Made by a program: the position numbers and the translations under genes. The notes beneath the pieces were generated by a model. The model saw only the letters and a list, made by a program, of their open reading frames with translations. It was not told the origin of the DNA and searched no databases. Of a stretch of 64,000 nucleotides of DNA, positions 42,381-51,429 are shown piece after piece; position 1 is the stretch's first letter; the number at the start of each line of letters is the position of its first letter. The stretch comes from Virgibacillus phasianinus (GTDB taxonomy: Bacteria; Bacillota; Bacilli; Bacillales; Amphibacillaceae). Where the stretch lies: NCBI RefSeq assembly GCF_002216775.1, contig NZ_CP022315.1, positions 310,001 through 374,000 on the forward strand, read 5' to 3'.

Positions 42381-42628
42381 CTATATATATATAGCGGGAT
42401 TTCAGAAAATAGTAGTAGAAAGTTTTTATGAAAGGCTCGGGCGTCGGACAAATTATTTTTCTAATGCCAATCGTCCGTGCATCACGGGGGTATCGACGTC
42501 TCACACTTTTCGGTAATTTTAATCAAGCACTCTTAGGTAAAGAGATTTGATGAACTTGACTTATCGCCGGCAATGGCGAAAATCAAAGAGGTGAAGATAA
42601 CTGAAAACCAAGCTGGTGATATCTTTAG
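42381..42628. other. Non-coding segment upstream of mscL copy 1
   Basis: About 250 bp holding the likely promoter of mscL copy 1. Small dyads occur (for example GTCGGAC/GTCCG). No gene is supportable. Confidence 0.4.
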
Positions 42629-42708
42629 TTTGGACGATATATTCGGGGTTTGGCTGATATATCTGGAATTTGGCTGATTTATTCGAAATTTGGCCGATAA
42701 TCCAAGTT
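42629..42708. repeat. 20-bp tandem repeat, four units
   Basis: Four contiguous 20-bp units, each starting TTTGG: TTTGGACGATATATTCGGGG, TTTGGCTGATATATCTGGAA, TTTGGCTGATTTATTCGAAA and a diverged fourth unit beginning TTTGGCCGATAATCC. No spacers, so not a CRISPR array. Confidence 0.8.
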
Positions 42709-43013
42709 GGAAGACAACAAGCTGAACTCGGACCACAACACCTTAAAATCGTGAGACAGCCATTTCTCTACCGAGTCGGATTGACTCCCCTTAGGTTCCC
42801 ACTTATTCTCGCCCGACTTCCACATCCACCCGCCCTAGTTAATCTCTGCCCAGGCCGAGTCCTTCCTTTTATTGCTAACGATATTGACTTATTACTGCGT
42901 GATGTTTTGGACTGCGCTAAATGCTCGGCCGCCAAAATCTCTGCTAGTTTCTGAGCATAGACTCTCATTAAGTAAGCTCAGATGGTGCCAAGTTTTAGAA
43001 TTTCCTTACATGC
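42709..43013. other. GC-richer non-coding stretch between mscL copies
   Basis: About 300 bp, richer in GC than its surroundings. Frames exist on both strands (for example minus 42768-42968 and plus 42670-42954), but none has a ribosome binding site and they overlap each other. It may be the remnant of a repeated element; nothing identifiable. Confidence 0.4.
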
Positions 43014-43044
43014 AAAAAACGGACCACCAACGGGTCCGTTTTTT
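43014..43044. terminator. Terminator behind mscL copy 2
   Basis: AAAAAACGGACC pairs with GGTCCGTTTTTT. Symmetric, works on both strands. Confidence 0.8.
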
Positions 43045-43067
43045 ACTTCATCTGCAAACATTAAGTC

Positions 43068-43451
43068 CTATTTACTGTTTTGGTTTTTTAATAAATCTCT
43101 GATCTCAGATAGCAGCTCTTCTTTAGCATCAATTGCGGGTGCCGCTTCTTCTACTGGCTCTTTCTTACGCTGAAATTTCATAAGCAACCGCACTACCATG
43201 AAAATAGAAAATGCAATAATAACAAAGTCGATGATTGATTGAATAAAAACACCATATGTAACCACCGCATCGCCAACTTTGTACGATAATCCAGAAAAAT
43301 CGACACCATTTAGAAGAATACCAATGAGCGGCATGATTATATTATTCACTAGTGATGTGATGATTTTACCGAAAGCTGCCCCAATTACAACAGCCACCGC
43401 CAAGTCCATTACGTTTCCTTTTAAAGCAAATGCTTTAAAATCTGCCCACAT
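43068..43451 (-). CDS. mscL: Large-conductance mechanosensitive channel MscL (copy 2)
   Basis: A 127-residue MscL: DLAVAVVIGAAFGKIITSLVNNIIMPLIG in TM1, SIIDFVIIAFSIFMVVRLLMKF in TM2 and ELLSEIRDLLKNQ at the C-terminus. ATG 43449-43451 has GGGGG 8 nt upstream; two in-frame codons further up are less likely starts. It is a paralogue of the gene at 41976, separated by 616 bp of non-coding DNA with a terminator, so they are independently transcribed. Two MscL genes may reflect adaptation to changing salinity. Confidence 0.9.
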   Translation of the reverse strand: MWADFKAFALKGNVMDLAVAVVIGAAFGKIITSLVNNIIMPLIGILLNGVDFSGLSYKVGDAVVTYGVFIQSIIDFVIIAFSIFMVVRLLMKFQRKKEPVEEAAPAIDAKEELLSEIRDLLKNQNSK

Positions 43452-43557
43452 GTACATCACCCCCTGTTTGTCGATTATATATAAATTGTCGATTTTTGAA
43501 CAGCTTTACTACTGAAAAAGGGATGATCATGCTACCGGGCCACCCCTTCCCACACAA

Positions 43558-43998
43558 TTATTCACTTAGTTCATTTGTCATTTTCTTAACCAATTCTGGT
43601 CTGCCATGAAACTGTGCTGGTGTATTTTGAAAGAGTTCTATGCTCCATTTCCCTTCTTCTTTTACAGCCACTAACGTTTGATGAGCATTAAGACTGGGGT
43701 CAAGTTCTGTTTCTCCCGGTGGAACCATGCCAACAATTGCGCGTAATATTGCCGTATCCGTACTTACCTGTCTAATGCCTTTAACCTTATAGACAAATGG
43801 TGGTGTTGGATGTTCCTCGAAGATTGGCTTTAGATGTGCGAATATCTCTTCCCTTCCACTTACAAGGCTGCCATCAAATCCAATCATATCTCCTTCATTT
43901 GTATAAAGTTGTGCCATTCCATTTGCATTCCGATTGTTCCATGCATGTATTAATCGCTGATATAATTCCTTTACTTCATTTGTTTCCTTTGATGTCAT
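43558..43998 (-). CDS. SgcJ/EcaC-type NTF2-fold protein
   Basis: A 146-residue NTF2-like protein (LYQRLIHAWNNRNANGMAQLYTNEGDMIGFDGSLVSGREEIFAHL... LRAIVGMVPPGETEL...). The family name comes from biosynthetic operons, but most members are of unknown function and no metal or cofactor site is visible. Two bases separate it from the rhodanese-like gene upstream, so they are co-transcribed. Confidence 0.75.
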   Translation of the reverse strand: MTSKETNEVKELYQRLIHAWNNRNANGMAQLYTNEGDMIGFDGSLVSGREEIFAHLKPIFEEHPTPPFVYKVKGIRQVSTDTAILRAIVGMVPPGETELDPSLNAHQTLVAVKEEGKWSIELFQNTPAQFHGRPELVKKMTNELSE

Positions 43999-44000
43999 AA

Positions 44001-44372
44001 TTAATTGCCCCCTTCTTGCCAGCTCTCTATACCACCCTGAACAGTTGTAACATACCTAAATCCCCGTCGCTTCAATTTTGCACTGGCCTTTTTCATTCCC
44101 CTCGGGTTATCACTAATTAGAACAATCTCATTCCCTCTCTCAAGCTTTTGAATACCTGCTGATAATTCATTTAATGGAATATTCTCAAAACCGGGGATAT
44201 AATCCTGCCTGAATGCATCGGACGGGCGTACGTCAATAAATTGCATATCTTTATCTTTCAATTTCACCTTTAATTCAGCTGGTGTCTTATGTCTTACACC
44301 GACAACCGGCATTATCCTTTTCAGTAATAAATAAAAAACTGCAGCTAAAATAATAACTAAGATGTTCTCCAA
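44001..44372 (-). CDS. Membrane-anchored rhodanese-like protein lacking the catalytic Cys
   Basis: A 123-residue protein with an N-terminal helix (ILVIILAAVFYLLLKRI) and a rhodanese domain (QFIDVRPSDAFRQDYIPGFENIPLNEL, KRRGFRYVTTVQGGIESW). The active-site loop, normally CxxGxR, reads SDNPRG, so the catalytic Cys is absent and sulfurtransferase activity is not expected. It may bind a partner or a small molecule. Adjacent to the SgcJ-like gene (2 bp). Confidence 0.8.
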   Translation of the reverse strand: MENILVIILAAVFYLLLKRIMPVVGVRHKTPAELKVKLKDKDMQFIDVRPSDAFRQDYIPGFENIPLNELSAGIQKLERGNEIVLISDNPRGMKKASAKLKRRGFRYVTTVQGGIESWQEGGN

Positions 44373-44447
44373 TTACAACAAACCCCCATTGATCAGATAG
44401 TGTTTACTACTAGGAAAACTATCGTATAACACGCTGCTTGTCAATTA

Positions 44448-45785
44448 TTATAAAAGTGAACCAATGTCTGATGCTGTAGTGGGATAAGCGAAATTAATTC
44501 CTTTCAATTGCTTAGTTGTTAGATCAAGCTGAATTGCCATTGAAAAGAAGTTAATCAATTCATCTGCCTCATCACTAAGAATATGCGCCCCGAGAATTCG
44601 ATCACTGTTTTTATCCGTAATAATTTTCACTGCAGCATGCGTTTCGTTTGTTCTGCTGTACGTGAACCAATCAGAAGTGTCAATGTAATTTATATTAATT
44701 TCCTTGTCCAAGCCTTTTGCGGATTCTGCCGACATCCCAACAGTTGCAAGTTTTGGAACTGTAAATGTTACAGACGGTATACCTTTATATACCGCTTCTT
44801 TCTGGTTTCCTTTTAAAAGATTGCTGATGACTGTACTTGCGTCAATATTTGCGACCGGTGTTAATGGCGGTCCATCTGTATCCGCTACATCACCAATCGC
44901 GTAAACACGTTCGTTTGATGTACTTTGCAGGAATTTATTAACTGTCACACCACTTTTCCCGCTGCCAATACTGCCTTTATCCAGTTTCAACTTTTTTATC
45001 GCAGGAACACGACCCGCACCGTGTACAACCATATCAGTGTCCCATGATGCGTCATCAGAATTAACAGTATAACCATTTTCTTTTTTCTCAATAGACTTTA
45101 CTGGAGCATTTAGATGAATATCAATCCCTATTTCCTTGGATTTTTCCATCAGTTTGTTTACCAATTCCTGATCAAACGCTTTTAATGGTTTTGCGCTTCG
45201 ATGAACAATATGGACTTCTGCACCTGCCCTTGCTGCAATATGGGCAAACTCGAAGGAAATATAGCCGCCACCTACAAAGACGATGTGCTTTGGCAATTGC
45301 TTCAAATCTAAAAATTGATCACTCGTTGTCAGATGTTCTGCGCCATCAATTGGAAGCGGCATTGGAGTCGCTCCTGTTGCAATTACAAATTTATCACCTG
45401 TAAGCTTTTGCCCATTAATCTGAATCTCTTTATCACTGACAAACTGTGCTGTCCCATGAAAAGTTGTCACACCAGCATCAGCTAAACTTTTCTCCATAGA
45501 CTCAGGCACTGGTTGGGTAAAAGTCTCTTTAAATTTTATTAGCTCTGTCCAATCTATTTCCGAATTTGCGTGAATCCCGTTTCCTTGCATACGTTTATTG
45601 TGATCAATCAGTTCAGCTGCCCCGACAAGAACCTTTTTTGGATCACATCCCCTTAAAGGGCAAGTGCCACCGTAATCTCTTTCATCCACGATAACCACAC
45701 TCCAGCCTGCACTCGCGCACTTAGACGCAACGCTTGCCCCACCTGGACCTGTCCCAATCACGATTAAATCAAAGTTTTGTTTCAT
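44448..45785 (-). CDS. Pyridine nucleotide-disulfide oxidoreductase (glutathione-reductase-like)
   Basis: A 445-residue flavoprotein. FAD motif IVIGTGPGGASVASK, redox pair GGTCPLRGCDPKK (CxxxxC), NAD(P) motif VFVGGGYISFEFAH, and the second FAD contact VYAIGDVADTDGPPLTPVA are clear. A C-terminal dimerisation domain follows, but the usual catalytic His-Glu (HPTxxE) region reads AYPTTASDIG, so it differs from standard disulfide reductases. Probable thiol or quinone reductase. Start ATG 45783-45785 has AGGAGG 11 nt upstream. Confidence 0.83.
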   Translation of the reverse strand: MKQNFDLIVIGTGPGGASVASKCASAGWSVVIVDERDYGGTCPLRGCDPKKVLVGAAELIDHNKRMQGNGIHANSEIDWTELIKFKETFTQPVPESMEKSLADAGVTTFHGTAQFVSDKEIQINGQKLTGDKFVIATGATPMPLPIDGAEHLTTSDQFLDLKQLPKHIVFVGGGYISFEFAHIAARAGAEVHIVHRSAKPLKAFDQELVNKLMEKSKEIGIDIHLNAPVKSIEKKENGYTVNSDDASWDTDMVVHGAGRVPAIKKLKLDKGSIGSGKSGVTVNKFLQSTSNERVYAIGDVADTDGPPLTPVANIDASTVISNLLKGNQKEAVYKGIPSVTFTVPKLATVGMSAESAKGLDKEININYIDTSDWFTYSRTNETHAAVKIITDKNSDRILGAHILSDEADELINFFSMAIQLDLTTKQLKGINFAYPTTASDIGSLL

Positions 45786-45868
45786 TATATATTGCGCCTC
45801 CTTACTATCCATTTATGCAATTCCCTACCATGAAATGAAGTAAACAAGGCGACATCAACATTGACCGG

Positions 45869-46264
45869 TTATCGACGCATGTTTTCAGGTTGTTTGATCC
45901 AATGTCTGATGCCTTTACCAGCAAAAGGCTCATCTTTAAATCTTGGAATAATATGCAAATGAGCATGAGCAATCGACTGCCCACCAACTTCACCAGTATT
46001 CCAGCCAACACTATATCCTTCAGGTGCGTGTGTTTCATCCAGATATTGCTTAGCTTTTTGCAGCATTTCTCTCGTATCCGCCCATTCCTGTTCCGATAAA
46101 TCAAAAACAGTTTGCCTATGACTCTTTGGGATTATTAAACCACTTCCTTCAAGCACCTCTTGCTCAGAATCCTTTTGTATGTAGTAACAAGTGGCTGCCT
46201 GCAAGATAATCTTTTGATTATCGGAAAATGGTGCACAAAGCGGACAGTTATTGGCTGTATTCAT
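45869..46264 (-). CDS. HIT-family hydrolase
   Basis: A 131-residue HIT protein with the signature HAHLHIIPR preceded by SVGWNTGEVGGQSI. Zinc-type ligands CPLC lie near the N-terminus (NNCPLCAPF). It probably hydrolyses nucleoside phosphoramidates or dinucleoside polyphosphates. It is separate from the reductase downstream (84-bp gap). A promoter must lie in the 250 bp shared with the divergent csp gene. Confidence 0.87.
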   Translation of the reverse strand: MNTANNCPLCAPFSDNQKIILQAATCYYIQKDSEQEVLEGSGLIIPKSHRQTVFDLSEQEWADTREMLQKAKQYLDETHAPEGYSVGWNTGEVGGQSIAHAHLHIIPRFKDEPFAGKGIRHWIKQPENMRR

Positions 46265-46357
46265 GTTATATCATCCTCTCTCCCTTATATTATAGCTTTC
46301 GGTCTGAAGGATTAAAATGCAAAACAAGTTTATTTTCAAACTTTTTTCTCCAAAATG

Positions 46358-46386
46358 TTGCTACTTGGAAATGAACGTGCTATACT
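46358..46386 (+). promoter_or_regulatory. Cold-shock gene promoter
   Basis: TTGCTA at 46358-46363, 17-bp spacer, TATACT at 46381-46386. It predicts a leader of about 120 nt, as usual for cold-shock mRNAs. Confidence 0.7.
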
Positions 46387-46515
46387 AAGATTAATTATTG
46401 TTGTTCGGTAGTAAATTAAGGATTGCAGAACCAACTTTATAGTGATTCTCGTCTTGAATTATGATGAAGAGCAAGAATAGTAATAACGTGCGATACGCAC
46501 ATGGAGGAATTTTTA

Positions 46516-46716
46516 ATGAATAACGGTACAGTAAAATGGTTTAACGCGGACAAAGGTTTCGGTTTCATCGAAGTTGAAGGCGGAGACGACGTATTCGTAC
46601 ACTTCTCAGCAATCCAAGGCGAAGGATTCAAAACTTTAGAAGAAGGTCAATCTGTAACTTTCGACGTTGAAGAAGGTAACCGTGGACCACAAGCTACTAA
46701 CGTTGTTAAAGCGTAA
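46516..46716 (+). CDS. csp: Cold-shock protein (CspA/CspB family)
   Basis: A 66-residue OB-fold protein: [20 protein letters not shown], the RNP1-like KGFGFIEV and RNP2-like VFVHFSAI motifs, and the C-terminal [10 protein letters not shown]. It binds single-stranded RNA/DNA and acts as an RNA chaperone. ATG 46516-46518 has GGAGGA upstream; an upstream in-frame ATG is part of the leader. A long leader and a strong terminator frame it. Confidence 0.95.
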   Translation: MNNGTVKWFNADKGFGFIEVEGGDDVFVHFSAIQGEGFKTLEEGQSVTFDVEEGNRGPQATNVVKA

Positions 46717-46728
46717 GTAACTTTAAAT

Positions 46729-46762
46729 AAAACACTTCTCATTCTATGGGAAGTGTTTTTTT
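46729..46762 (+). terminator. Terminator behind csp
   Basis: AACACTTC pairs with GAAGTGTT, followed by TTTTTTT. Confidence 0.85.
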
Positions 46763-46981
46763 GTTGGGAAAAAATAATGATCGGAGGTGGAAAGGTCGAC
46801 GTATTATAAATATCTGACTAACATCTTCAGTATAAACGGTCGGAATGCGATTCGCGCACCAGAATACAGGATCGCTGCAGAAATACATGCCGGTCCTAGA
46901 ACAATACAAGCCAGTTCGGCTATATACGAGCCGGCTTGTACTCGCCTTGGCCAATAGAAATACCGATCCAATAGGAAACTA
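46763..46981. other. Non-coding stretch between csp and the IS
   Basis: About 220 bp with a strong imperfect palindrome at 46907-46941 (TACAAGCC... paired with ...GGCTTGTA). No credible gene; the minus-strand frames have no ribosome binding site and overlap. Confidence 0.4.
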
Positions 46982-48664
46982 AAAAGAGGCTGGGACATAA
47001 CTAGCCAAAAATAACTTAAAAATGGTTCTGATCATCGGTTTTTGATGGTCAGAACCATTTTTCGTTGGATTGTCTTGATTATCTAGTGGTTGTTTTGTCT
47101 TCATGGCGGTGTACTTCCTCAGGTTTACCGCCATGAATGCAAATCCTATTTCATTTTCTACTTTCTCTTTACCTCGTACAGACATACGAGTGAAGCACAA
47201 ATTAGCCTTCAGAAATCCAAAGACTGGCTCCACATCGATTTTACGATTGCCGTAAATTTCACCAGTTTTCTCTTCCGAAAGCAGTTGCTTAATGTATTCT
47301 TTTTGTTGTTCCCATTTTTCGTTGTAATAAATTCTTCGATTATTTCCTTCCTTCGCTTTGGTGCATTGGGAACGCAATGGACAACCTGAACAGTCCTCAG
47401 ACTCATAAACTTTAAACGATCGTGTTAGTCCGTATTTATCTGTTCGATTGGACATGTGGCTGAACATTAATTGTTTTCTATTTGGACAGGTAAACGTATC
47501 GTCTTCATTATTATATTCCCAATTGGTTGTATGGAAAGCGTTATTCTTATGCTTCTTTTTCTTCTCTTTTCGATACTGGTTATAGGTAATCAGCGGTGTG
47601 CGTTTTCGATTCTCGATGACATCTTCGTAGTTTTGTTCACTACCATATCCTGCGTCAGCCACGATGTGCTTTGGCAGATTAAAGTAATTATTTTCTATGT
47701 TATCCAGAAATGGAATGAAGGTGCGAGTATCTGTCGGATTTGGGAATACATCATAAGCGAGCACATATTGTCCTTCGGTTGCAGCCTGCACATTATACCC
47801 AGCTTTCAGCTGGCCGTTCTTCATATAATCATCTTTCATTCGCATAAAAGTGGCATCATGATCCGTCTTCGAATAACTATTGCGTTCTCCGAAGATCTCC
47901 ATGTCTTTTTGGTATTTCTGTTTTCGCGCCAAATAATCCTTGAATTGTTTGCGGTATTGTTTTGGTGCTTTACGGTCAGACCGTAGTTTTTTACGTGCGC
48001 TTACGTCTTCACTCGCTTCTATTTTCTTGTCATACGCTTCTACCTTGCCATCCAGCTGCTCCACTACTTTTTCGAGTTCTTTCGTGGACAGTTCCTCCAG
48101 GCTTTCCCGTTCGATTTCCGGAAGAATTTCTTTCTCCAATAATTCATCATACATTTGGTTGGATTTTTCCACCAAATTAGCACTGTACCTTTCAACCGAT
48201 TTCCCCCATACAAACGTAAATTTATTGGCATTCGCTTCAATCTTGGTTCCATCAATAAAAATCGCTTCTTCATCAATTTGTTTTTCTTCCACTAGCTGAC
48301 AACGGAATTGCACAAAACATTGACGCAGTAGTTCTTTCACCTCTGGATGCACACGAAAACGATTGATGGTACGATAACTTGGTTCATAACCTTGCGCTAA
48401 CCACATCATACGCACACTATCTTTAAGTAACCCTTCCATTTTTCTTCCAGAAAAAACCGACTGCGTGTAGGCACATAAGATAATTTTCATCATCATTTGT
48501 GGGTGATAGGCTGGACATCCAGTTTCACGGGAAAAGGCAGCGAATGCTTCCTCCGGAATCTGTGTTACAACATCATTTACTGCATAGGCAATATCATTTT
48601 TGTCCAATTTTATTTCTAAATCTAAAGGCAACACCACTTGATTTATGTTATAATTTTTAAACAT
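46979..48664 (-). CDS. IS1182-family DDE transposase
   Basis: A 561-residue transposase with an N-terminal DUF772 domain (PAYHPQMMMKIILCAYTQSVFSGRK, SYRTINRFRVHPE) and a DDE catalytic core. Candidate residues are Asp in FIDGTKIEANANKFTF, Asp in HIVADAGYGSE and Glu in VENEIGFAFMAVNLRK. A zinc-like cysteine group (CSGCPLRSQC) lies between. The frame runs through the left inverted repeat, giving the C-terminus ASYVPASF; the stop falls at the junction with flanking DNA, three bases outside the conserved repeat. AGGGA precedes the ATG. The gene looks intact. Confidence 0.92.
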   Translation of the reverse strand: MFKNYNINQVVLPLDLEIKLDKNDIAYAVNDVVTQIPEEAFAAFSRETGCPAYHPQMMMKIILCAYTQSVFSGRKMEGLLKDSVRMMWLAQGYEPSYRTINRFRVHPEVKELLRQCFVQFRCQLVEEKQIDEEAIFIDGTKIEANANKFTFVWGKSVERYSANLVEKSNQMYDELLEKEILPEIERESLEELSTKELEKVVEQLDGKVEAYDKKIEASEDVSARKKLRSDRKAPKQYRKQFKDYLARKQKYQKDMEIFGERNSYSKTDHDATFMRMKDDYMKNGQLKAGYNVQAATEGQYVLAYDVFPNPTDTRTFIPFLDNIENNYFNLPKHIVADAGYGSEQNYEDVIENRKRTPLITYNQYRKEKKKKHKNNAFHTTNWEYNNEDDTFTCPNRKQLMFSHMSNRTDKYGLTRSFKVYESEDCSGCPLRSQCTKAKEGNNRRIYYNEKWEQQKEYIKQLLSEEKTGEIYGNRKIDVEPVFGFLKANLCFTRMSVRGKEKVENEIGFAFMAVNLRKYTAMKTKQPLDNQDNPTKNGSDHQKPMIRTIFKLFLASYVPASF

Positions 48665-48825
48665 AAGAATCCCTCCGATAATTATTGTGTGGTTACTTTA
48701 ATTCTATCAAAGGGGATTCTTTTTGTTTAGTAAAAATAAACAATTATATAAAAAAAGCGTGGTATGTCACCTGAACGGTGAGTGCCACGCTTTTTTATTT
48801 ACTGGGTTTTGTCCCAGCCTCTTTT
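46982..48825 (-). mobile_element. IS1182-family insertion sequence, intact
   Basis: An 1844-bp element bounded by perfect 16-bp inverted repeats AAAAGAGGCTGGGACA (46982-46997) and TGTCCCAGCCTCTTTT (48810-48825). It carries one full-length transposase, a terminator-like hairpin near each end (about 47021-47063 and 48750-48797), and its right end lies 5 bp from the ppaC stop. The same end sequence, slightly altered, bounds the MITE at 5536-5869. Confidence 0.9.
48750..48797. terminator. Bidirectional terminator inside the IS right end
   Basis: AAAAAAGCGTGG pairs with CCACGCTTTTTT, with an inner CACC/GGTG. It stops ppaC readthrough and shields the transposase from outside transcription. Confidence 0.8.
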
Positions 48826-48830
48826 ACATT

Positions 48831-49757
48831 CTACATAAATGTATCTGTCAGATTGGTAACGATTTGTTTTTTACGGGATACAACACCTTTTAACAATGCC
48901 CGATTGTTTTCAAGCTTCACGTTAAATGCCTTTTCGACGTTGTCTTTTGCTTGTCCAAGGGCAATAACTTCTGAATCATTGTTTAGAATGTCAGTTACAA
49001 CAAACAAAAATAAATCTAATTTTTTATCTGCAATAGTAGCGTTAATTTCCTGCTCTAATTCTGATTGAAGGTCAATGACTTTACTAGTATCAACAGCATT
49101 CACCTGTGCAATTTCCACTTTTGATCCGTTCATTTCAAACTCTTTCGCATCCATAGTAATTAAATCATTGATTGATTTATCACTTAAATCTGCTCCAGCC
49201 TGAAGCATTGCCAGACCATATTCATCCAGGTTTACTCCAGCGATTTCTGCCAGTTCATGTGCCGCATCCACATCTTCCTGGGTACAGGTTGGTGACTTCA
49301 ACAATAGTGAATCAGAAATAATTGCAGATACCAATAAACCGGCAATATTTTTTGTGATTTCGATGTTATTTTCTTCATACATTTTCTTTAAAATTGTCGC
49401 TGTACAACCTACCGGCTCAACGCGGAAATAAAGAGGCTCTTTTGTTTCGAAATTAGCAATACGATGGTGGTCAATAACTTCTACAATTTTCACTTCTTTA
49501 ATATTATCGACACTTTGCTGGAATTCATTGTGGTCAACCAAGATGACGTTCTCAATTTCAGCGGGTACGTGTTCGATTAGCTCTGGTTTTTCAACATTAA
49601 AATAATCAAGTGCATACTCAGTTTCTTTATTAACTTCGCCTAAACGAACTGCCTGAGTGTCCTGCCCCAGTTTATTTTTCAAATAAGACGCTGCAAGTGC
49701 TGCAGTTATCGTGTCTGTATCTGGACTTTTATGTCCAAAAATAAGTGTTTTCACCAT
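48831..49757 (-). CDS. ppaC: Manganese-dependent inorganic pyrophosphatase
   Basis: A 308-residue family II pyrophosphatase of the DHH superfamily. Metal-site motifs: [11 protein letters not shown] (His, two Asp), LVDHNE, the DHH in EVIDHHRI, and the DHHA2-type C-terminal segment with VSRKKQIV. It hydrolyses pyrophosphate in the cytoplasm and is a housekeeping gene. The IS inserted 5 bp after its stop, probably into its terminator, but the coding frame is unharmed. Confidence 0.95.
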   Translation of the reverse strand: MVKTLIFGHKSPDTDTITAALAASYLKNKLGQDTQAVRLGEVNKETEYALDYFNVEKPELIEHVPAEIENVILVDHNEFQQSVDNIKEVKIVEVIDHHRIANFETKEPLYFRVEPVGCTATILKKMYEENNIEITKNIAGLLVSAIISDSLLLKSPTCTQEDVDAAHELAEIAGVNLDEYGLAMLQAGADLSDKSINDLITMDAKEFEMNGSKVEIAQVNAVDTSKVIDLQSELEQEINATIADKKLDLFLFVVTDILNNDSEVIALGQAKDNVEKAFNVKLENNRALLKGVVSRKKQIVTNLTDTFM

Positions 49758-49922
49758 GATAACTCTCCTCTGTCCAATATCTTAAATATCTTTCATCCTT
49801 TTTAGTTATATCAATTATAGTACGGAATTGCAAAAGAAAAAACATACCATTGTTTAGATCAGTAGAAATTAAGGTAATAAATATTACTAAGAATGAATCT
49901 GCAAATTAGGAGGATTTTTCAC

Positions 49923-51425
49923 ATGGCAAATAAACAATCATTGCAAAAAGAAACCTCATCATTTTGGAGAAGCACAGATAAACTTCCTAATTATAATCAG
50001 TTGGACAAAGACATCCTTGTAGATACAGTAGTGGCAGGTGGGGGCATCGCCGGGATCACAACGGCTTATATGCTTGCCAAAAAAGGTAAGAAAGTTGCCT
50101 TAGTCGAGGCAAGACAGCTTGTCAGTGGAACGACTGGCTATACTACTTCTAAATTAACAGCACAACATGATCTTATCTACAATGAATTAATCAAACGATA
50201 CAATAAAGATACGGCCAAAAAGTATTACCAGGCTAATATGGAAGCATTGGCACTGGTCAAAAAATTTCAATCAGAAGAGAAAATTGATTGTGAATTGGAA
50301 GAAGCGGATGCCTATGTATACACAGAAACAAGTGACTGGGAAGAATGGCTGGAAAGAGAGGCACATGCTTATGAAACGCTTGGAATAGATGGTGAATTAG
50401 TTAAGAATATGCCGCTTGATCTTGATATCAAATCAGCAATCGTGATGCATAAACAAGCGCAATTCCATCCAGTTAAATACCTGCATGGCTTATTAAAAGC
50501 GATTGAGAAGAACGGTGGGGAAATTTACGAACACACAACTGTCATGGACGTGGAAAATAACAATGGCCTGACATGTAAAACAGACAAGGGATATAGCTTA
50601 ACATGTGAAAATATTGTATTTGCAACGCACGCTCCTATCTATGAGCCGGATGACTTTTACTCAAACCATCTTAAGCCTGAAAGCTCTTATGCTTTAGCTG
50701 TGAAAACGGAAAAATCCTTTCCAGGTAGCATGTACATCAATGCAGAACTGCCAAAAAGAACAATGCGGGCAATGAAAGTTGACGGTGAAGATTACGTTCT
50801 AGTCGGCGGTGAAAGTCATGACACTGGTGACGGGCTATCAAGTCAGGAACGATATGAGGAACTACTCGCGTATGCGGATAAACATTTTGGTGTAATAGAA
50901 GTTGTTGATCATTGGTCGTCACATGATTTGTTTTCACCTGATCGAATCCCGTTTATAGGGAAAATGTTTGCTGACAAGGAAAATATTTATACGGCCACAG
51001 GCTTTGGAAAATGGGGACTATCAGCCGCAACAATCGGCGCAGAGGTATTAACTGATTTAATACTAGGTAAATTTAACGTATATACCTCCCTGTTTTCTCC
51101 TGCTAGGGAGTTAAACGATACAGATAAGGAAGATGAATCAGAAACTAATGCCAGAACTGATGCTAATGAAGCAACCAAGTCCAAGGATTTGGAAAATGGG
51201 CAAGGTGCCATGATTGAAATCGACGGTGATGAAATTGGCGCTTACCGCGATAATCAGGGGGAACTGCATCTCCTTGATATATCATGTACCCATATGGGCT
51301 GTGGCGTAGTATGGAATGACGGTGACCACACATGGGATTGTCCATGTCACGGATCCAGGTTTAACGCTATAGGTGAAGTTATTGAAGGCCCAGCAATTGA
51401 ACCATTAGGAAAAGCAGAAAAATAA
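49923..51425 (+). CDS. yhfW: FAD-dependent oxidoreductase with C-terminal Rieske domain (YhfW-like)
   Basis: A 500-residue protein with a DAO-type N-terminal FAD domain (TVVAGGGIAGITTAYMLAKKGKKVALVEA) and a C-terminal Rieske [2Fe-2S] domain: CTHMGC and CPCHGSRF supply the two Cys-His pairs. A linker of acidic residues (about 405-425) joins them. B. subtilis YhfW has this architecture; the substrate is unknown. ATG 49923 has GGAGG upstream; an earlier in-frame ATG is in the leader. It is divergent from ppaC. Confidence 0.9.
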   Translation: MANKQSLQKETSSFWRSTDKLPNYNQLDKDILVDTVVAGGGIAGITTAYMLAKKGKKVALVEARQLVSGTTGYTTSKLTAQHDLIYNELIKRYNKDTAKKYYQANMEALALVKKFQSEEKIDCELEEADAYVYTETSDWEEWLEREAHAYETLGIDGELVKNMPLDLDIKSAIVMHKQAQFHPVKYLHGLLKAIEKNGGEIYEHTTVMDVENNNGLTCKTDKGYSLTCENIVFATHAPIYEPDDFYSNHLKPESSYALAVKTEKSFPGSMYINAELPKRTMRAMKVDGEDYVLVGGESHDTGDGLSSQERYEELLAYADKHFGVIEVVDHWSSHDLFSPDRIPFIGKMFADKENIYTATGFGKWGLSAATIGAEVLTDLILGKFNVYTSLFSPARELNDTDKEDESETNARTDANEATKSKDLENGQGAMIEIDGDEIGAYRDNQGELHLLDISCTHMGCGVVWNDGDHTWDCPCHGSRFNAIGEVIEGPAIEPLGKAEK

Positions 51426-51429
51426 TCCA

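Noticed and set aside
42629-42708. CRISPR array
   Set aside because: The 20-bp repeats are contiguous without spacers and no cas gene is present.
42768-42968. 66-codon minus-strand frame in the mscL gap
   Set aside because: No ribosome binding site and overlapped by frames on the other strand; kept as unexplained DNA only.
46763-46981. Small genes between csp and the IS
   Set aside because: Frames lack ribosome binding sites and overlap each other.
47471-48299. Long plus-strand frames inside the IS
   Set aside because: Antisense shadows of the transposase gene.
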